DNA from: DATBMY01 sp036554605
GTDB taxonomy: Bacteria; Acidobacteriota; Blastocatellia; UBA7656
Length of the DNA: 6,678 bases
Assembly: GCA_036554605.1 (NCBI GenBank)
Contig: DATBMY010000062.1
Coordinates: forward strand, 1-6,678
Direction: 5' to 3'
Position numbers and translations under genes: made by a program
The notes under the pieces: generated by a model
What the model was told of the DNA's origin: nothing
The model's database searches: none
Seen by the model: only the letters and a program-made list of their open reading frames with translations
Shown: in pieces, positions 1 to 6,397 of the stretch
Layout: the number at the start of each line of letters is the position of its first letter
How positions within the stretch are numbered: position 1 is the first letter of the stretch

Positions 1-98
1 CGGTCCCTGCCCGGATCAAGCGAAGGGCGATGTTGGCCTTAAAGATATTGCATACGGCGCATTGGCGCCGCCGGGCAGGGACGAGCCCTGCCCCTACG
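1..98. repeat. Structured palindromic repeat (two tandem hairpins), probably the edge of a dispersed element
   Basis: Two perfect hairpins lie back to back. The first has arms CGGCGC 55-60 and GCGCCG 65-70 with a 4-nt loop. The second has arms GGGCAGGG 73-80 and CCCTGCCC 86-93 with a 5-nt loop. The window also begins with a 12-bp inverted copy: 3-14 is the reverse complement of 71-82. No open frame in this stretch looks like a real gene. Short GGGCAGGG palindromes of this kind often occur in many copies in environmental bacterial genomes. Membership of such a family is inferred, because only this copy is visible. It could also serve as a transcription stop for a gene left of the window, although no T-tract follows. 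Confidence 0.55.
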
Positions 99-155
99 AT
101 CTATCCTCAATCTTCTCCCGTTCGCCAACTCTGCTTTAGGACACTACTCATTTTT

Positions 156-185
156 TTGACACGCTTTCTTGATACTCGCTATCAT
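156..185 (+). promoter_or_regulatory. Sigma70-type promoter of the exporter operon
   Basis: A perfect -35 box TTGACA (156-161) is followed after 18 bp by TATCAT (180-185), a five-of-six match to the -10 consensus. Transcription would start near 192 and run into the adaptor gene at 360. This is the best promoter in the window and fits the operon's position. Confidence 0.6.
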
Positions 186-191
186 TACATG

Positions 192-359
192 TGGCTTTTT
201 GTATCCTGGCGAGATGAAACAGAAAAGGGTGTGCTGGCCGTCACAAGTCCAAGCTACACAACTGAAAGCGAACAAATTAGATGAAACCTGTAGTAAGACA
301 GGGGCGTAATAAGTGGCGATTGCATAATCGCAAAACAACCGGAGGAAAAACCCCTCATC
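192..359 (+). promoter_or_regulatory. Long 5' leader of the adaptor mRNA, with a hairpin before the ribosome binding site
   Basis: If the promoter at 156-185 is used, the adaptor mRNA has a leader of about 170 nt and no convincing ORF. A perfect 6-bp hairpin is visible (GCGATT 316-321, loop GCAT, AATCGC 326-331). The Shine-Dalgarno core GGAGG (341-345) lies 14 nt before the ATG, farther than usual. A weak 4-bp pairing of GAGG 342-345 with CCTC 353-356 could shield it. No known riboswitch class is recognisable. Confidence 0.3.
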
Positions 360-1790
360 ATGCAGTTAAAGTTAAATCGTAGGCGGAAGATCGTAATAAT
401 ATCGGCCGTGGTCCTCATATTGATCGCGGTTATAGCTCTTTCAAGAGCATTTCAAAAGCGTGAAGGCGAGCCGGTTCAGGTCGGCAAAGTCGAGCGTCGA
501 GTGAAGCTGGAATCTAAAGTCACGGCTTCGGGCGAGGTTCGCCCGGTGACTTTGTATAACCTGACGGCCGAGGTGCCCGGCCGCGTCGAGCAGATATTCG
601 TGACCGAAGGGCAGCAGGTCAGGGTCGGCCAGCCGCTCCTGCGCGTCGACGACACGCAGATCAGAGAGACGGTCCGCGCGGCGCAGGCCGGCGTGGGCCA
701 GTCTCAGTCCGACGTTGAAAATGCTCAGCGGGCAATCGACCAGGCCCGCAACAGCGTACAGCAGGCACGGGCGAACATGGCAAGCGCGCAGGCCGTGCTC
801 GAACAGCGCAAAGCCGAGCTGCGGCTTGCGCAGCGACAATTCACGCGGGTGGAATCTACTGTCGAGGCGGGCGTCGCGCCCAAGTCTCAGCTTGACGAAG
901 CAAGAGCGCGGCTCGAGACGGCGCAGGCGGCAGTCAAGTCGCAGGAAGACCAGCTCAGGGTATTGAAGGAGCAGGTCGATGTCGCCCAGACGGGCGTCGC
1001 CCGCGCCGAAGCCTCGCTTGATGGAGCAAAACAACGCGTCGCCCAGACGCAGGCCCAGGTCAATCAGGAAACAGACCGCCTTACAAAGACTACGAGAAAC
1101 TCCCCCATCGACGGCGTCGTCTCCAGCATGCCGGTGAAGGTCGGAGAGTATGCGCTCGCGGGATTTACGACCACGCCGTTGATGACGGTCGCCGATATGT
1201 CCCAGATAAATGCTGAAATAAAGGTTGACGAGACGGACATTGCCGACGTGCAGCTGAACCAGACGGCTATGGTCAAGGTCGATGCGCTGGGCGACGTGCA
1301 GATACCGGGCATCGTCGTCGAGAAGGCGGCATCGGCGATAACGAGGTCCGGACAGACCATCGCGCAGTCGGCCAACACCCAGGAAGCGAAAGATTTCCTG
1401 GTCAAGATAAAACTCGATCCGCCGCAGGAGATTCGCGACAAGCTGCGGCCCGGCATGTCGGCCACCGCCGAAATCATAACGAACTCTTCTGAAAACGTTA
1501 TGACGATACCGCTCCAGGCCATAGTGCCGCGCGAGATGCCAGCCGGAGACCAGAACGGCGACAAGACGGCGAAAAAAGAGGTCGAGGGCGTATTCGTGCT
1601 GGGGTCCGACAACCGCGCGCATTTCAAGCCGATCGTGACCGGAATCAAGGGACAGCAGGAGATAGAACTCAAGAGCGGCCTCAATGAGGGCGAAGAGATA
1701 ATAATTGGTCCCTACAAGACATTGCGCACGCTCAAGGACGATGATCAGGTCAAACGAGAAGAGAGGCCGGCGGGCGAAATAAAGAGCTAA
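360..1790 (+). CDS. Periplasmic adaptor subunit of an ABC exporter (HlyD/MacA-type membrane-fusion protein)
   Basis: This 476-aa membrane-fusion protein should link an inner-membrane ABC exporter to an outer-membrane channel. A basic N-terminus (KLNRRRK) precedes one membrane anchor at about residues 11-30; no lipobox is seen, so it is a single-pass protein. Residues 55-100 form the first half of the biotinyl-lipoyl-like domain (motif GRVEQIFVTEGQQVRVGQPL). Residues 101-245 are an Ala/Gln/Glu/Arg-rich coiled-coil hairpin, and the second lipoyl half follows (SPIDGVVSSMPVKVGEY, 248-264). A beta-barrel covers about 285-378 and a membrane-proximal domain about 379-460. At 476 residues it is about 100 longer than E. 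coli MacA, mostly through the long hairpin. The ATPase gene directly downstream supports an ABC rather than an RND partner. GGAGG at 341-345 is the only ribosome site, and no other start precedes the anchor. The exported substrate cannot be read from the sequence. Confidence 0.93.
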   Translation: MQLKLNRRRKIVIISAVVLILIAVIALSRAFQKREGEPVQVGKVERRVKLESKVTASGEVRPVTLYNLTAEVPGRVEQIFVTEGQQVRVGQPLLRVDDTQIRETVRAAQAGVGQSQSDVENAQRAIDQARNSVQQARANMASAQAVLEQRKAELRLAQRQFTRVESTVEAGVAPKSQLDEARARLETAQAAVKSQEDQLRVLKEQVDVAQTGVARAEASLDGAKQRVAQTQAQVNQETDRLTKTTRNSPIDGVVSSMPVKVGEYALAGFTTTPLMTVADMSQINAEIKVDETDIADVQLNQTAMVKVDALGDVQIPGIVVEKAASAITRSGQTIAQSANTQEAKDFLVKIKLDPPQEIRDKLRPGMSATAEIITNSSENVMTIPLQAIVPREMPAGDQNGDKTAKKEVEGVFVLGSDNRAHFKPIVTGIKGQQEIELKSGLNEGEEIIIGPYKTLRTLKDDDQVKREERPAGEIKS

Positions 1791-1834
1791 AAGCGTAGAT
1801 GACCGATTCTTCGGAAAGAAATAGAGGCGAAACG

Positions 1835-2575
1835 ATGATCGAACAGGCTGTGCTCGACGAGGAGATCGACCTATCAAATTTAGCGCCCGACACAGATGCC
1901 ATCATCCGCACGGATGATTTATGGAAGACATACGTCATGGGCGTCGAAGAGGTCCATGCCCTTCGCGGCGTATCCTTTGAGGTGAAGCGGGGTGAATACC
2001 TGGCCATTATGGGGCCATCGGGCTCGGGCAAATCGACGCTGATGAACTTGATCGGGTGCCTCGATACCCCGTCTAAGGGCCAGTACTGGCTCAACGGCAA
2101 GCTCGTCTCCGAGATGGACGATGACGAGCTTGCCTATATACGTAACAAGGAGATTGGTTTTGTCTTCCAGACCTTCAACCTCCTGCCGCGCGCCACGGCG
2201 TTGCACAATGTCGAGCTTCCTTTGATATATAACGGCACGCCCCGCGCGCAGCGCATCGATATGGCCAAGCGAGCGCTCGGGCGAGTCGACCTTACAAATC
2301 GCATGGATCACAAACCGAACGAGCTTTCCGGCGGCCAGCGCCAGCGCGTGGCCATCGCCCGGGCGCTCGTCAATAACCCTTCTATAATTCTCGCCGATGA
2401 GCCGACTGGTAACCTGGACTCCCAGACGTCTCAAGAAATCATGGCGCTTTTTGATGAGTTGCACCGGCAAGGCAACACCATAATACTCGTCACGCACGAG
2501 CATGACATCGCCGAGCACGCGCACCGGGCGCTACACATACTCGACGGTCAAATAAACCGGGACGTGAGAAGATAA
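1835..2575 (+). CDS. ABC transporter ATP-binding protein (MacB/LolD family)
   Basis: This cytoplasmic ATPase powers the exporter. All nucleotide-binding motifs are intact, numbered from the ATG at 1835: Walker A GPSGSGKST (60-68), Q-loop FVFQTFNLLP (glutamine 112), signature LSGGQRQRVAIARAL (164-178), Walker B IILADEP (184-190) followed by TGNLDS, and the H-loop histidine in LVTHEHD (221). The pattern GCLDTPSKG...RNKEIGFVFQTFNLLPRATALHNVELPL is characteristic of the MacB/LolD/FtsE group. At 246 aa it is a stand-alone nucleotide-binding domain, unlike E. coli MacB, where it is fused to the permease. The start at 1835 is preferred because AGAGG (1823-1827) lies 7 nt upstream. An in-frame ATG at 1799, only 8 nt after the adaptor stop, would add 12 residues but has no good ribosome site. 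Its permeases probably lie at 5152 and 6398, beyond an intervening gene block. Confidence 0.95.
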   Translation: MIEQAVLDEEIDLSNLAPDTDAIIRTDDLWKTYVMGVEEVHALRGVSFEVKRGEYLAIMGPSGSGKSTLMNLIGCLDTPSKGQYWLNGKLVSEMDDDELAYIRNKEIGFVFQTFNLLPRATALHNVELPLIYNGTPRAQRIDMAKRALGRVDLTNRMDHKPNELSGGQRQRVAIARALVNNPSIILADEPTGNLDSQTSQEIMALFDELHRQGNTIILVTHEHDIAEHAHRALHILDGQINRDVRR

Positions 2576-2581
2576 TAATAG

Positions 2582-2629
2582 AGGGGCGGAGATCCAAGTA
2601 CTGCATATAAATAATTAATCTCCGCCCCT
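2582..2629. terminator. Perfect 12-bp inverted repeat between convergent genes, probable bidirectional terminator
   Basis: Arms 2582-2593 (AGGGGCGGAGAT) and 2618-2629 (ATCTCCGCCCCT) pair perfectly around a 24-nt AT-rich loop. The structure starts 6 nt after the ATPase stop and ends 30 nt before the stop of the minus-strand gene at 2660. There is no T-run on the plus side. Reading leftwards, the arm is followed by a T-rich stretch (about 2569-2581), so termination of the minus-strand transcript is better supported. The loop is long for an intrinsic terminator. Confidence 0.5.
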
Positions 2630-2659
2630 GACTTTCGACCATAAAGTTCGGTCGCCTCC

Positions 2660-3091
2660 TCAGGCTTCTTGCGTCATCTGCCTCAATCTCTCCTCATACA
2701 ACCTTTCACCCGCATCCCAATCTGGCAGATACTCAAACGCCCAGAAGTAAGCCGCACGGATCGACCCCCAGGCGGCATAGGAACCTCGCTTGTCGCCGCG
2801 CGCCACCGCGGCGACAACCTGTTTAAGCAGGCGCTTTAAGGCTCGGCTCTTTATCTGGCGGGCAAGCTGATTGATAACGCGGAGATTGCGATCCAGGGAA
2901 TCTCCCCTCTCAATAGCCTGGGCAGCCCTCGATATTGCGATGAGGTGCGCGGCAGCGGCTTTGGCCTCGCCTATAGGGACAGTGTCGACGAGGCGCTCTA
3001 TCTCTGCGCGGGGCATTACCAGCCCTTGATGATATTTGGGCCTTTTAAATGTAGTTTTTGCTCCGCTCAGTTTTTTCTGTGGTATATTCAT
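2660..3091 (-). CDS. Hypothetical protein, small, alpha-helical, family not recognised
   Basis: The 143-aa product has no signal peptide or transmembrane segment, so it is probably cytoplasmic. The first 25 residues are lysine-rich and basic (KKLSGAKTTFKRPKYHQ). The rest reads as amphipathic helices: an Ala-rich helix at about 41-62, a basic helix at about 70-98 (RQIKSRALKRLLKQVVAAVARG), and an aromatic helix at about 104-121 (SYAAWGSIRAAYFWAFEYLP) ending in a charged tail. No catalytic motif is visible, and the basic surface might suit nucleic-acid or protein binding, which is speculation. I chose the ATG at 3091 because GGAGG lies just upstream, though only 3 nt away. A TTG at 3130 would give 156 aa and lacks a comparable site. 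It may be co-transcribed with the TPR gene that ends at 3230. Consistent codon texture and the long frame suggest it is real; its function is unknown. Confidence 0.65.
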   Translation of the reverse strand: MNIPQKKLSGAKTTFKRPKYHQGLVMPRAEIERLVDTVPIGEAKAAAAHLIAISRAAQAIERGDSLDRNLRVINQLARQIKSRALKRLLKQVVAAVARGDKRGSYAAWGSIRAAYFWAFEYLPDWDAGERLYEERLRQMTQEA

Positions 3092-3162
3092 AAGCCTCCG
3101 GCTGCGCAGGTTTGTGGTGAAGGCACACAAATACTATTCACACGAACGTGCGCTACTGGGCA

Positions 3163-3248
3163 GGGCGGGATTAAGGCGAAGGTTAAGACCCGCCCGCGGG
3201 TAATTGCTCATTGAATATAATCGGCATTCTCAACGGGTCGCGGGCGGG
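3163..3248. repeat. GC-rich three-arm inverted repeat between two minus-strand genes
   Basis: GGGCGGG at 3163-3169 can pair with CCCGCCC at 3189-3195; the stem is extended by TTAA/TTAA across a small internal loop. The middle arm, CCCGCCCGCG 3189-3198, can alternatively pair with CGCGGGCGGG at 3239-3248, a perfect 10-bp match. The two pairings exclude each other. The element spans the end of the TPR gene and the leader of the next gene on the minus strand, so it could terminate, attenuate or protect the transcript. It could also be an inert dispersed repeat. No T-run is evident. Confidence 0.4.
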
Positions 3249-4246
3249 CTGCGCGGCCTCAGGCATTTACGTATGTGCTTTAGTATGGGACTGGCTATTG
3301 CTATGCGGCCAATAGATGGAGGCGCGGCCTGGTATATGGCTCGTCGAGCGAGATCGCCCCGAAACAGGGCCAGGGCAGGCTTGCGGTCCGGCTTTGATCT
3401 GGTCGATCTATCCGGGCTGGGGCTTGGGTTGCTTCTTAAGGCTGTTTGCGATTTGGAAGCGGATAGGCGCTTGGCTGTAATCTCCTGACGCGTTTCGGCC
3501 CAGTTTGGGTAAGCACTGGCGTATGGAGAAGAGAGCGCTATTAAAGTGGCAGCTTCCGCTTCAGCCAACCTGCCGTTTTCGCCAAGCTCGCATGCCAGCT
3601 CATTTTGAAATAAGTAGAAGTAATAAGGGTTCTCATTAGCGACGAGGCGGACGATTGGAAGCGCTTTCTCAAGTGTATATAAGGCTCTCTGATGATCCCC
3701 CTGATCGCTTGCTATATGGGATATTTCGAGGTGCGCAAGGAGGACGGTCAACAGATCACATCGATGATTTAGCGATGTCATCCGCAGGGCTTCAATATGG
3801 TATTTCAGCGCGTCTTCAGACTTGCCTATATCATAATAGAGCGCTCCCATGGCCTGCATCGCTCGCGCTCTATAAGCCGGCGGGCCGTCATTCAGAACTT
3901 TTTCGAGTAGTAGCCAGGATTCTTCCGCTTGCCCGTTTCTGTAAGAGGCGAGAGCTTTATAGTAAGTTCCTACGTGCTGTGCGCTGATCGACGGGAGATG
4001 CGCTAGAGCGCGGCTCGCCTCTTGAACTACCTCGAAATCGCGCAGATTATAAGCTCTCTCTGCGACCCAGGTCAGGTTATTGGCAAGCGAGTTTATCGTC
4101 TGATGGGAATATAAGGCATGGGTAAGTTGAGTCAGTGAGACATGCCGATACAGACCAACCGGGCTGACAATGCTTTCTAAGTCAGCAAACCCCGCTATGG
4201 AGGAAAGATTCTTGAAAAAGCAATTTGTGTTTGCGGCGCTATGCAT
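3230..4246 (-). CDS. Tetratricopeptide-repeat (TPR) protein of unknown role
   Basis: The 338-aa product has no signal peptide or membrane segment and is predicted cytoplasmic. Residues about 62-255 form degenerate TPR helix pairs. Typical Trp/Leu/Gly/Ala/Tyr/Ala spacing shows in AMGALYYDIGKSEDALKYH (132-150), ISHIASDQGDHQRALYTLEK (175-194) and ELACELGENGRLAEAEAA (216-233). Such arrays bind proteins or peptides; no DNA-binding or enzymatic domain is fused to it. The last 70 residues (about 268-338) are unlike the rest, rich in Arg, Pro and Ser, and may be a flexible basic tail or an out-of-frame extension. The start is the ATG at 4246, with GGAAGAG 5 nt upstream on this strand. No closer ATG, GTG or TTG precedes the repeats. 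That places its first 12 codons over the start of the plus-strand gene at 4212. Its target is unknown. Confidence 0.75.
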   Translation of the reverse strand: MHSAANTNCFFKNLSSIAGFADLESIVSPVGLYRHVSLTQLTHALYSHQTINSLANNLTWVAERAYNLRDFEVVQEASRALAHLPSISAQHVGTYYKALASYRNGQAEESWLLLEKVLNDGPPAYRARAMQAMGALYYDIGKSEDALKYHIEALRMTSLNHRCDLLTVLLAHLEISHIASDQGDHQRALYTLEKALPIVRLVANENPYYFYLFQNELACELGENGRLAEAEAATLIALSSPYASAYPNWAETRQEITAKRLSASKSQTALRSNPSPSPDRSTRSKPDRKPALALFRGDLARRAIYQAAPPSIGRIAIASPILKHIRKCLRPRSPPATR

Positions 4247-4571
4247 TCTGTCTCTTCCGCTACTGTTTTCACCTCCTCAGAGAGTATCACAAACTGAAGT
4301 GGTCCCGTTCGCCACGCTTGCGCTTGCCGGCCGTACGATGGCAACAGGCGCATGGTGCCAGTGCGGGTGTCCTGGCTGCATTTGCGATCCCGGAGAGCAG
4401 TCAGGGGAGTGCCCTCCTAATCCCCAAAGCGTCGGCCCCGTCCGCGATAAGGGAGAACCGCCGAACCTTGCTCCCGCTCCGGGCGACGATCCTATGTCGC
4501 GGCTCGATTTCGGATCGGGAGCCTTGATGCTCGCGCTGATCTTCTTCATATGGACTAGGCTGCGAGCATAA
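4212..4571 (+). CDS. Small secreted Cys-rich protein with a C-terminal membrane segment
   Basis: The TTG at 4212 is the preferred start: GGAGGA (4199-4204) lies 7 nt upstream, and initiation there gives a clean signal peptide beginning MKKQFVFAALC. The next upstream ATG, at 4197, overlaps that ribosome site. The 119-aa product has a hydrophobic leader to about residue 25, with a possible AxA cleavage site at 37-39. A dense cysteine cluster follows (WCQCGCPGCICDPGE, 48-62), with one more Cys at 67. Then comes a Pro-rich acidic linker (about 68-95) and a C-terminal hydrophobic helix at about 102-114 ending in TRLRA. That tail resembles a stop-transfer or sorting tail, so the cysteine module probably sits outside the inner membrane. 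The cluster could bind metal or form disulfides; neither is shown. I do not recognise the family. The gene is head to head with the TPR gene. Confidence 0.6.
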   Translation: MKKQFVFAALCILSLPLLFSPPQRVSQTEVVPFATLALAGRTMATGAWCQCGCPGCICDPGEQSGECPPNPQSVGPVRDKGEPPNLAPAPGDDPMSRLDFGSGALMLALIFFIWTRLRA

Positions 4572-4630
4572 TAAGTTCCATTTGCGACTTTCGCCATCCT
4601 TAGCTGCCCACGCGGCGGCCTGGAGAATTA

Positions 4631-4661
4631 TTGTCGCGCCTGTCACGCATTCTACTATAAT
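4631..4661 (+). promoter_or_regulatory. Possible promoter inside the non-coding stretch
   Basis: TTGTCG (4631-4636) and a perfect TATAAT (4656-4661) are separated by 19 bp, which is longer than ideal. It points into the gene-free stretch, so it would make either a long leader for the permease or a small non-coding RNA. No other support is visible. Confidence 0.3.
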
Positions 4662-5102
4662 CAAGATCGTGTTGCAGTAAGTAAAATCACTTCAAGCTCT
4701 TCCGGTTGCGGTTAAAGCCATCGAACTTCCACCGCGACGGAAGATTTATGCTTTCCGCCAGCCCATCTCCGGGGCAGCGCGCGCCCGGCATGATTGAGGT
4801 CTCGGAACGGGGACTGCTGCGCTCGCGCTTGCCATTCTCGTGTGGAGTAGAGTGCGGGCGTGCTAAACTCGTCAACCTGCTCCCAGCCCGCATTGAGTAG
4901 CTTCTTTCGTAACTGCTACGAGATGTGGCGGCTCGGGTGATGTTACTCACCTGGCCGCGCCGCATTTTACTACATTCACACCACGGCGCGCATCAAAAAA
5001 CGCCCGGGGAAAACAGAATTCTCTTACCGTCGCACGATTCAAGTTATATCACGAGAACTCGCGGGCGAGCTTCCGACCTGTCGTGTGCAATCCGAACCTG
5101 CC

Positions 5103-5111
5103 TGCTATAAT
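5103..5111 (+). promoter_or_regulatory. Extended -10 promoter of the permease genes
   Basis: TGCTATAAT is a perfect extended -10 element (TGnTATAAT). No good -35 box is found at the usual distance, which extended -10 promoters tolerate. Transcription would begin near 5118, leaving a leader of about 34 nt before the permease ATG at 5152. It would let the permeases be expressed separately from the adaptor and ATPase. Confidence 0.5.
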
Positions 5112-5151
5112 CTGAGTCCGTGGTAAATCCCGTTGGCGTGCTCTGCCTTTT

Positions 5152-6387
5152 ATGTATAAGTTCATCGAGGCGGCCAAGATTGCCGTATCGTCGATTATGG
5201 CTCACAAGCTAAGGAGTTTTCTGACTCTGCTCGGGGTCATTGTCGGCGTGACGGTCGTAACCGCCGTGGCCACCGTAATCGAAGGCGCGAATGTTTATAT
5301 CAGCGAAAAGATCGCGACGCTCGGATCGGGCGTCTTTCGCCTGCAGAAGGCGAGCCTTTCGAGCTTCGGCGATTTTGAAAAGTTCATAGAGGCCTTTCGC
5401 AAGAACCCTGATCTCACGCTCGACGACCTGGCGGCGCTTCGCCAGCAGGCGACGCTCGCCGACCAGATAGGAGCGCAAGACGGAGGGTCGAGGGCGGTCA
5501 AGTACGGCAACCTGACGCTGGAAAGTGTCGGCATACAGGGTGTAACGGCCAACAATATCCTCTTATCGAACGTAGAGGTGACGCAGGGGCGTTACCTGAG
5601 CGAGGTTGACGAGGATACGCGCAGGGGTGTTTGCTTTATCGGCTCGGACGTGGCCGAGGGGCTTTTTTCTCAAAGCGACCCGCTCGGCAAAGAGATCAAG
5701 ATCGGGCCCGACCGCTTCACCGTCATCGGCGTCGCAAAAAAGTTGGGGTCGGTGCTTGGCCAATCTCAGGACAATTTCATTCAGATCCCTCTCACCACTT
5801 TCTTAAAGACGTTCGGCTTTCGCTCGTCGCCAAGCTTCTTGATCGTCGTGCGCGCGCGCCAGGATGTTTCCCTGGAACAGGCGCAGGATCAGGTGCGGGT
5901 CATTATGCGGGCGCGCCACAAGCTCGATTATAACCAGCCGGACGATTTTTCCGTGACCACCGATGAAGTGACCGAGCAGCTATTCGGCTCGATAATCGGG
6001 ACCGTCGCCATGGTGGCCTTCCCCGTCGTCGGCATCTCGCTTGTGATAGGCGGCATCGTCATTATGAACATAATGCTTGCGACCGTGACCGAGCGGACCC
6101 GGGAGATCGGAATAAGAAAGAGCCTCGGGGCGACCAGACGCGACATACTGATTCAATTTCTGGTCGAATCGGCCATGCTTTCGGGTTTGGGCGGCGTGAT
6201 AGGGCTGCTGCTTGCCGTGGCTATCATGACGCTTATCGGCCGGTTCGCTCCGATACCGGTCGCAATACCGCTATGGGCGCCGGCCATAGCGATTGGCGTG
6301 TCGACGCTCGTCGGCGTATTCTTCGGCTTATATCCGGCAAACAGGGCCGCCCGGTTGGACCCCATCGCGGCGCTCAGAGCCGATTGA
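5152..6387 (+). CDS. ABC transporter permease, MacB/FtsX type
   Basis: This 411-aa inner-membrane subunit has the standard MacB layout. A short cytoplasmic N-terminus ends in AHKLRSFLTLLGVIVGV, with the first membrane helix at about 22-44. A periplasmic MacB core domain covers about 45-275. Three more helices follow at about 282-310, 338-363 and 374-394. The family's conserved cytoplasmic loop is clear (ERTREIGIRKSLGATRRDI, 314-332), as is the C-terminal GLYPANRAARLDPIAALRAD. There is no ATPase domain, so it must work with a separate ATPase, probably the one at 1835-2575. The second permease follows after 10 nt and suggests a heterodimer. The ATG at 5152 is the only start before the upstream in-frame stop, and no Shine-Dalgarno sequence precedes it. 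The length is normal and the reading frame intact. The substrate is unknown; drug, lipid, lipoprotein or peptide export are all possible for this family. Confidence 0.94.
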   Translation: MYKFIEAAKIAVSSIMAHKLRSFLTLLGVIVGVTVVTAVATVIEGANVYISEKIATLGSGVFRLQKASLSSFGDFEKFIEAFRKNPDLTLDDLAALRQQATLADQIGAQDGGSRAVKYGNLTLESVGIQGVTANNILLSNVEVTQGRYLSEVDEDTRRGVCFIGSDVAEGLFSQSDPLGKEIKIGPDRFTVIGVAKKLGSVLGQSQDNFIQIPLTTFLKTFGFRSSPSFLIVVRARQDVSLEQAQDQVRVIMRARHKLDYNQPDDFSVTTDEVTEQLFGSIIGTVAMVAFPVVGISLVIGGIVIMNIMLATVTERTREIGIRKSLGATRRDILIQFLVESAMLSGLGGVIGLLLAVAIMTLIGRFAPIPVAIPLWAPAIAIGVSTLVGVFFGLYPANRAARLDPIAALRAD

Positions 6388-6397
6388 GGACTCAAGC

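Larger units (their letters stand above)
4572..5151. other. Non-coding stretch of about 580 bp with no convincing gene
   Basis: Only short open frames occur here, for example plus 4706-4900 and 4925-5110 and minus 4687-4965. Their products are rich in Ser, Arg and Pro without domain patterns, and none has a good ribosome site. No tRNA or rRNA signature is seen. What can be supported are two TATAAT boxes, at 4656 and 5106, and a short imperfect hairpin around 4726-4743 (CTTCC/GGAAG). The region may be decayed coding sequence left when the operon was split, or it may encode an unrecognised small RNA. Confidence 0.5.

Noticed and set aside
30..284. A short plus-strand ORF over the repeat and promoter
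   Set aside because: It runs through two hairpins and a consensus promoter, and its product is low in pattern with no ribosome site.
342..356. Possible hairpin sequestering the adaptor's Shine-Dalgarno sequence
   Set aside because: Only four base pairs around a 7-nt loop, too weak to claim as a regulatory switch without supporting conservation.
441..1877. A 478-codon open frame on the minus strand, antisense to the adaptor gene
   Set aside because: Its product is rich in Arg, Leu and His with no domain pattern. The openness follows from the codon bias of the adaptor on the other strand, whose domains are unmistakable.
1919..2524. A 201-codon minus-strand frame over the ATPase
   Set aside because: It is a shadow of a fully conserved ABC ATPase gene and has no recognisable motif of its own.
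3204..3488. Plus-strand ORF opposite the end of the TPR gene
   Set aside because: It is an opposite-strand shadow of the basic tail. A TATAAT at 3216-3221 overlaps its start region but has no matching -35 box.
4687..5110. Small ORFs in the gap (plus 4706-4900 and 4925-5110, minus 4687-4965)
   Set aside because: Their composition is Ser/Arg/Pro-rich, there are no Shine-Dalgarno sites, and no domain, signal peptide or family resemblance is seen.
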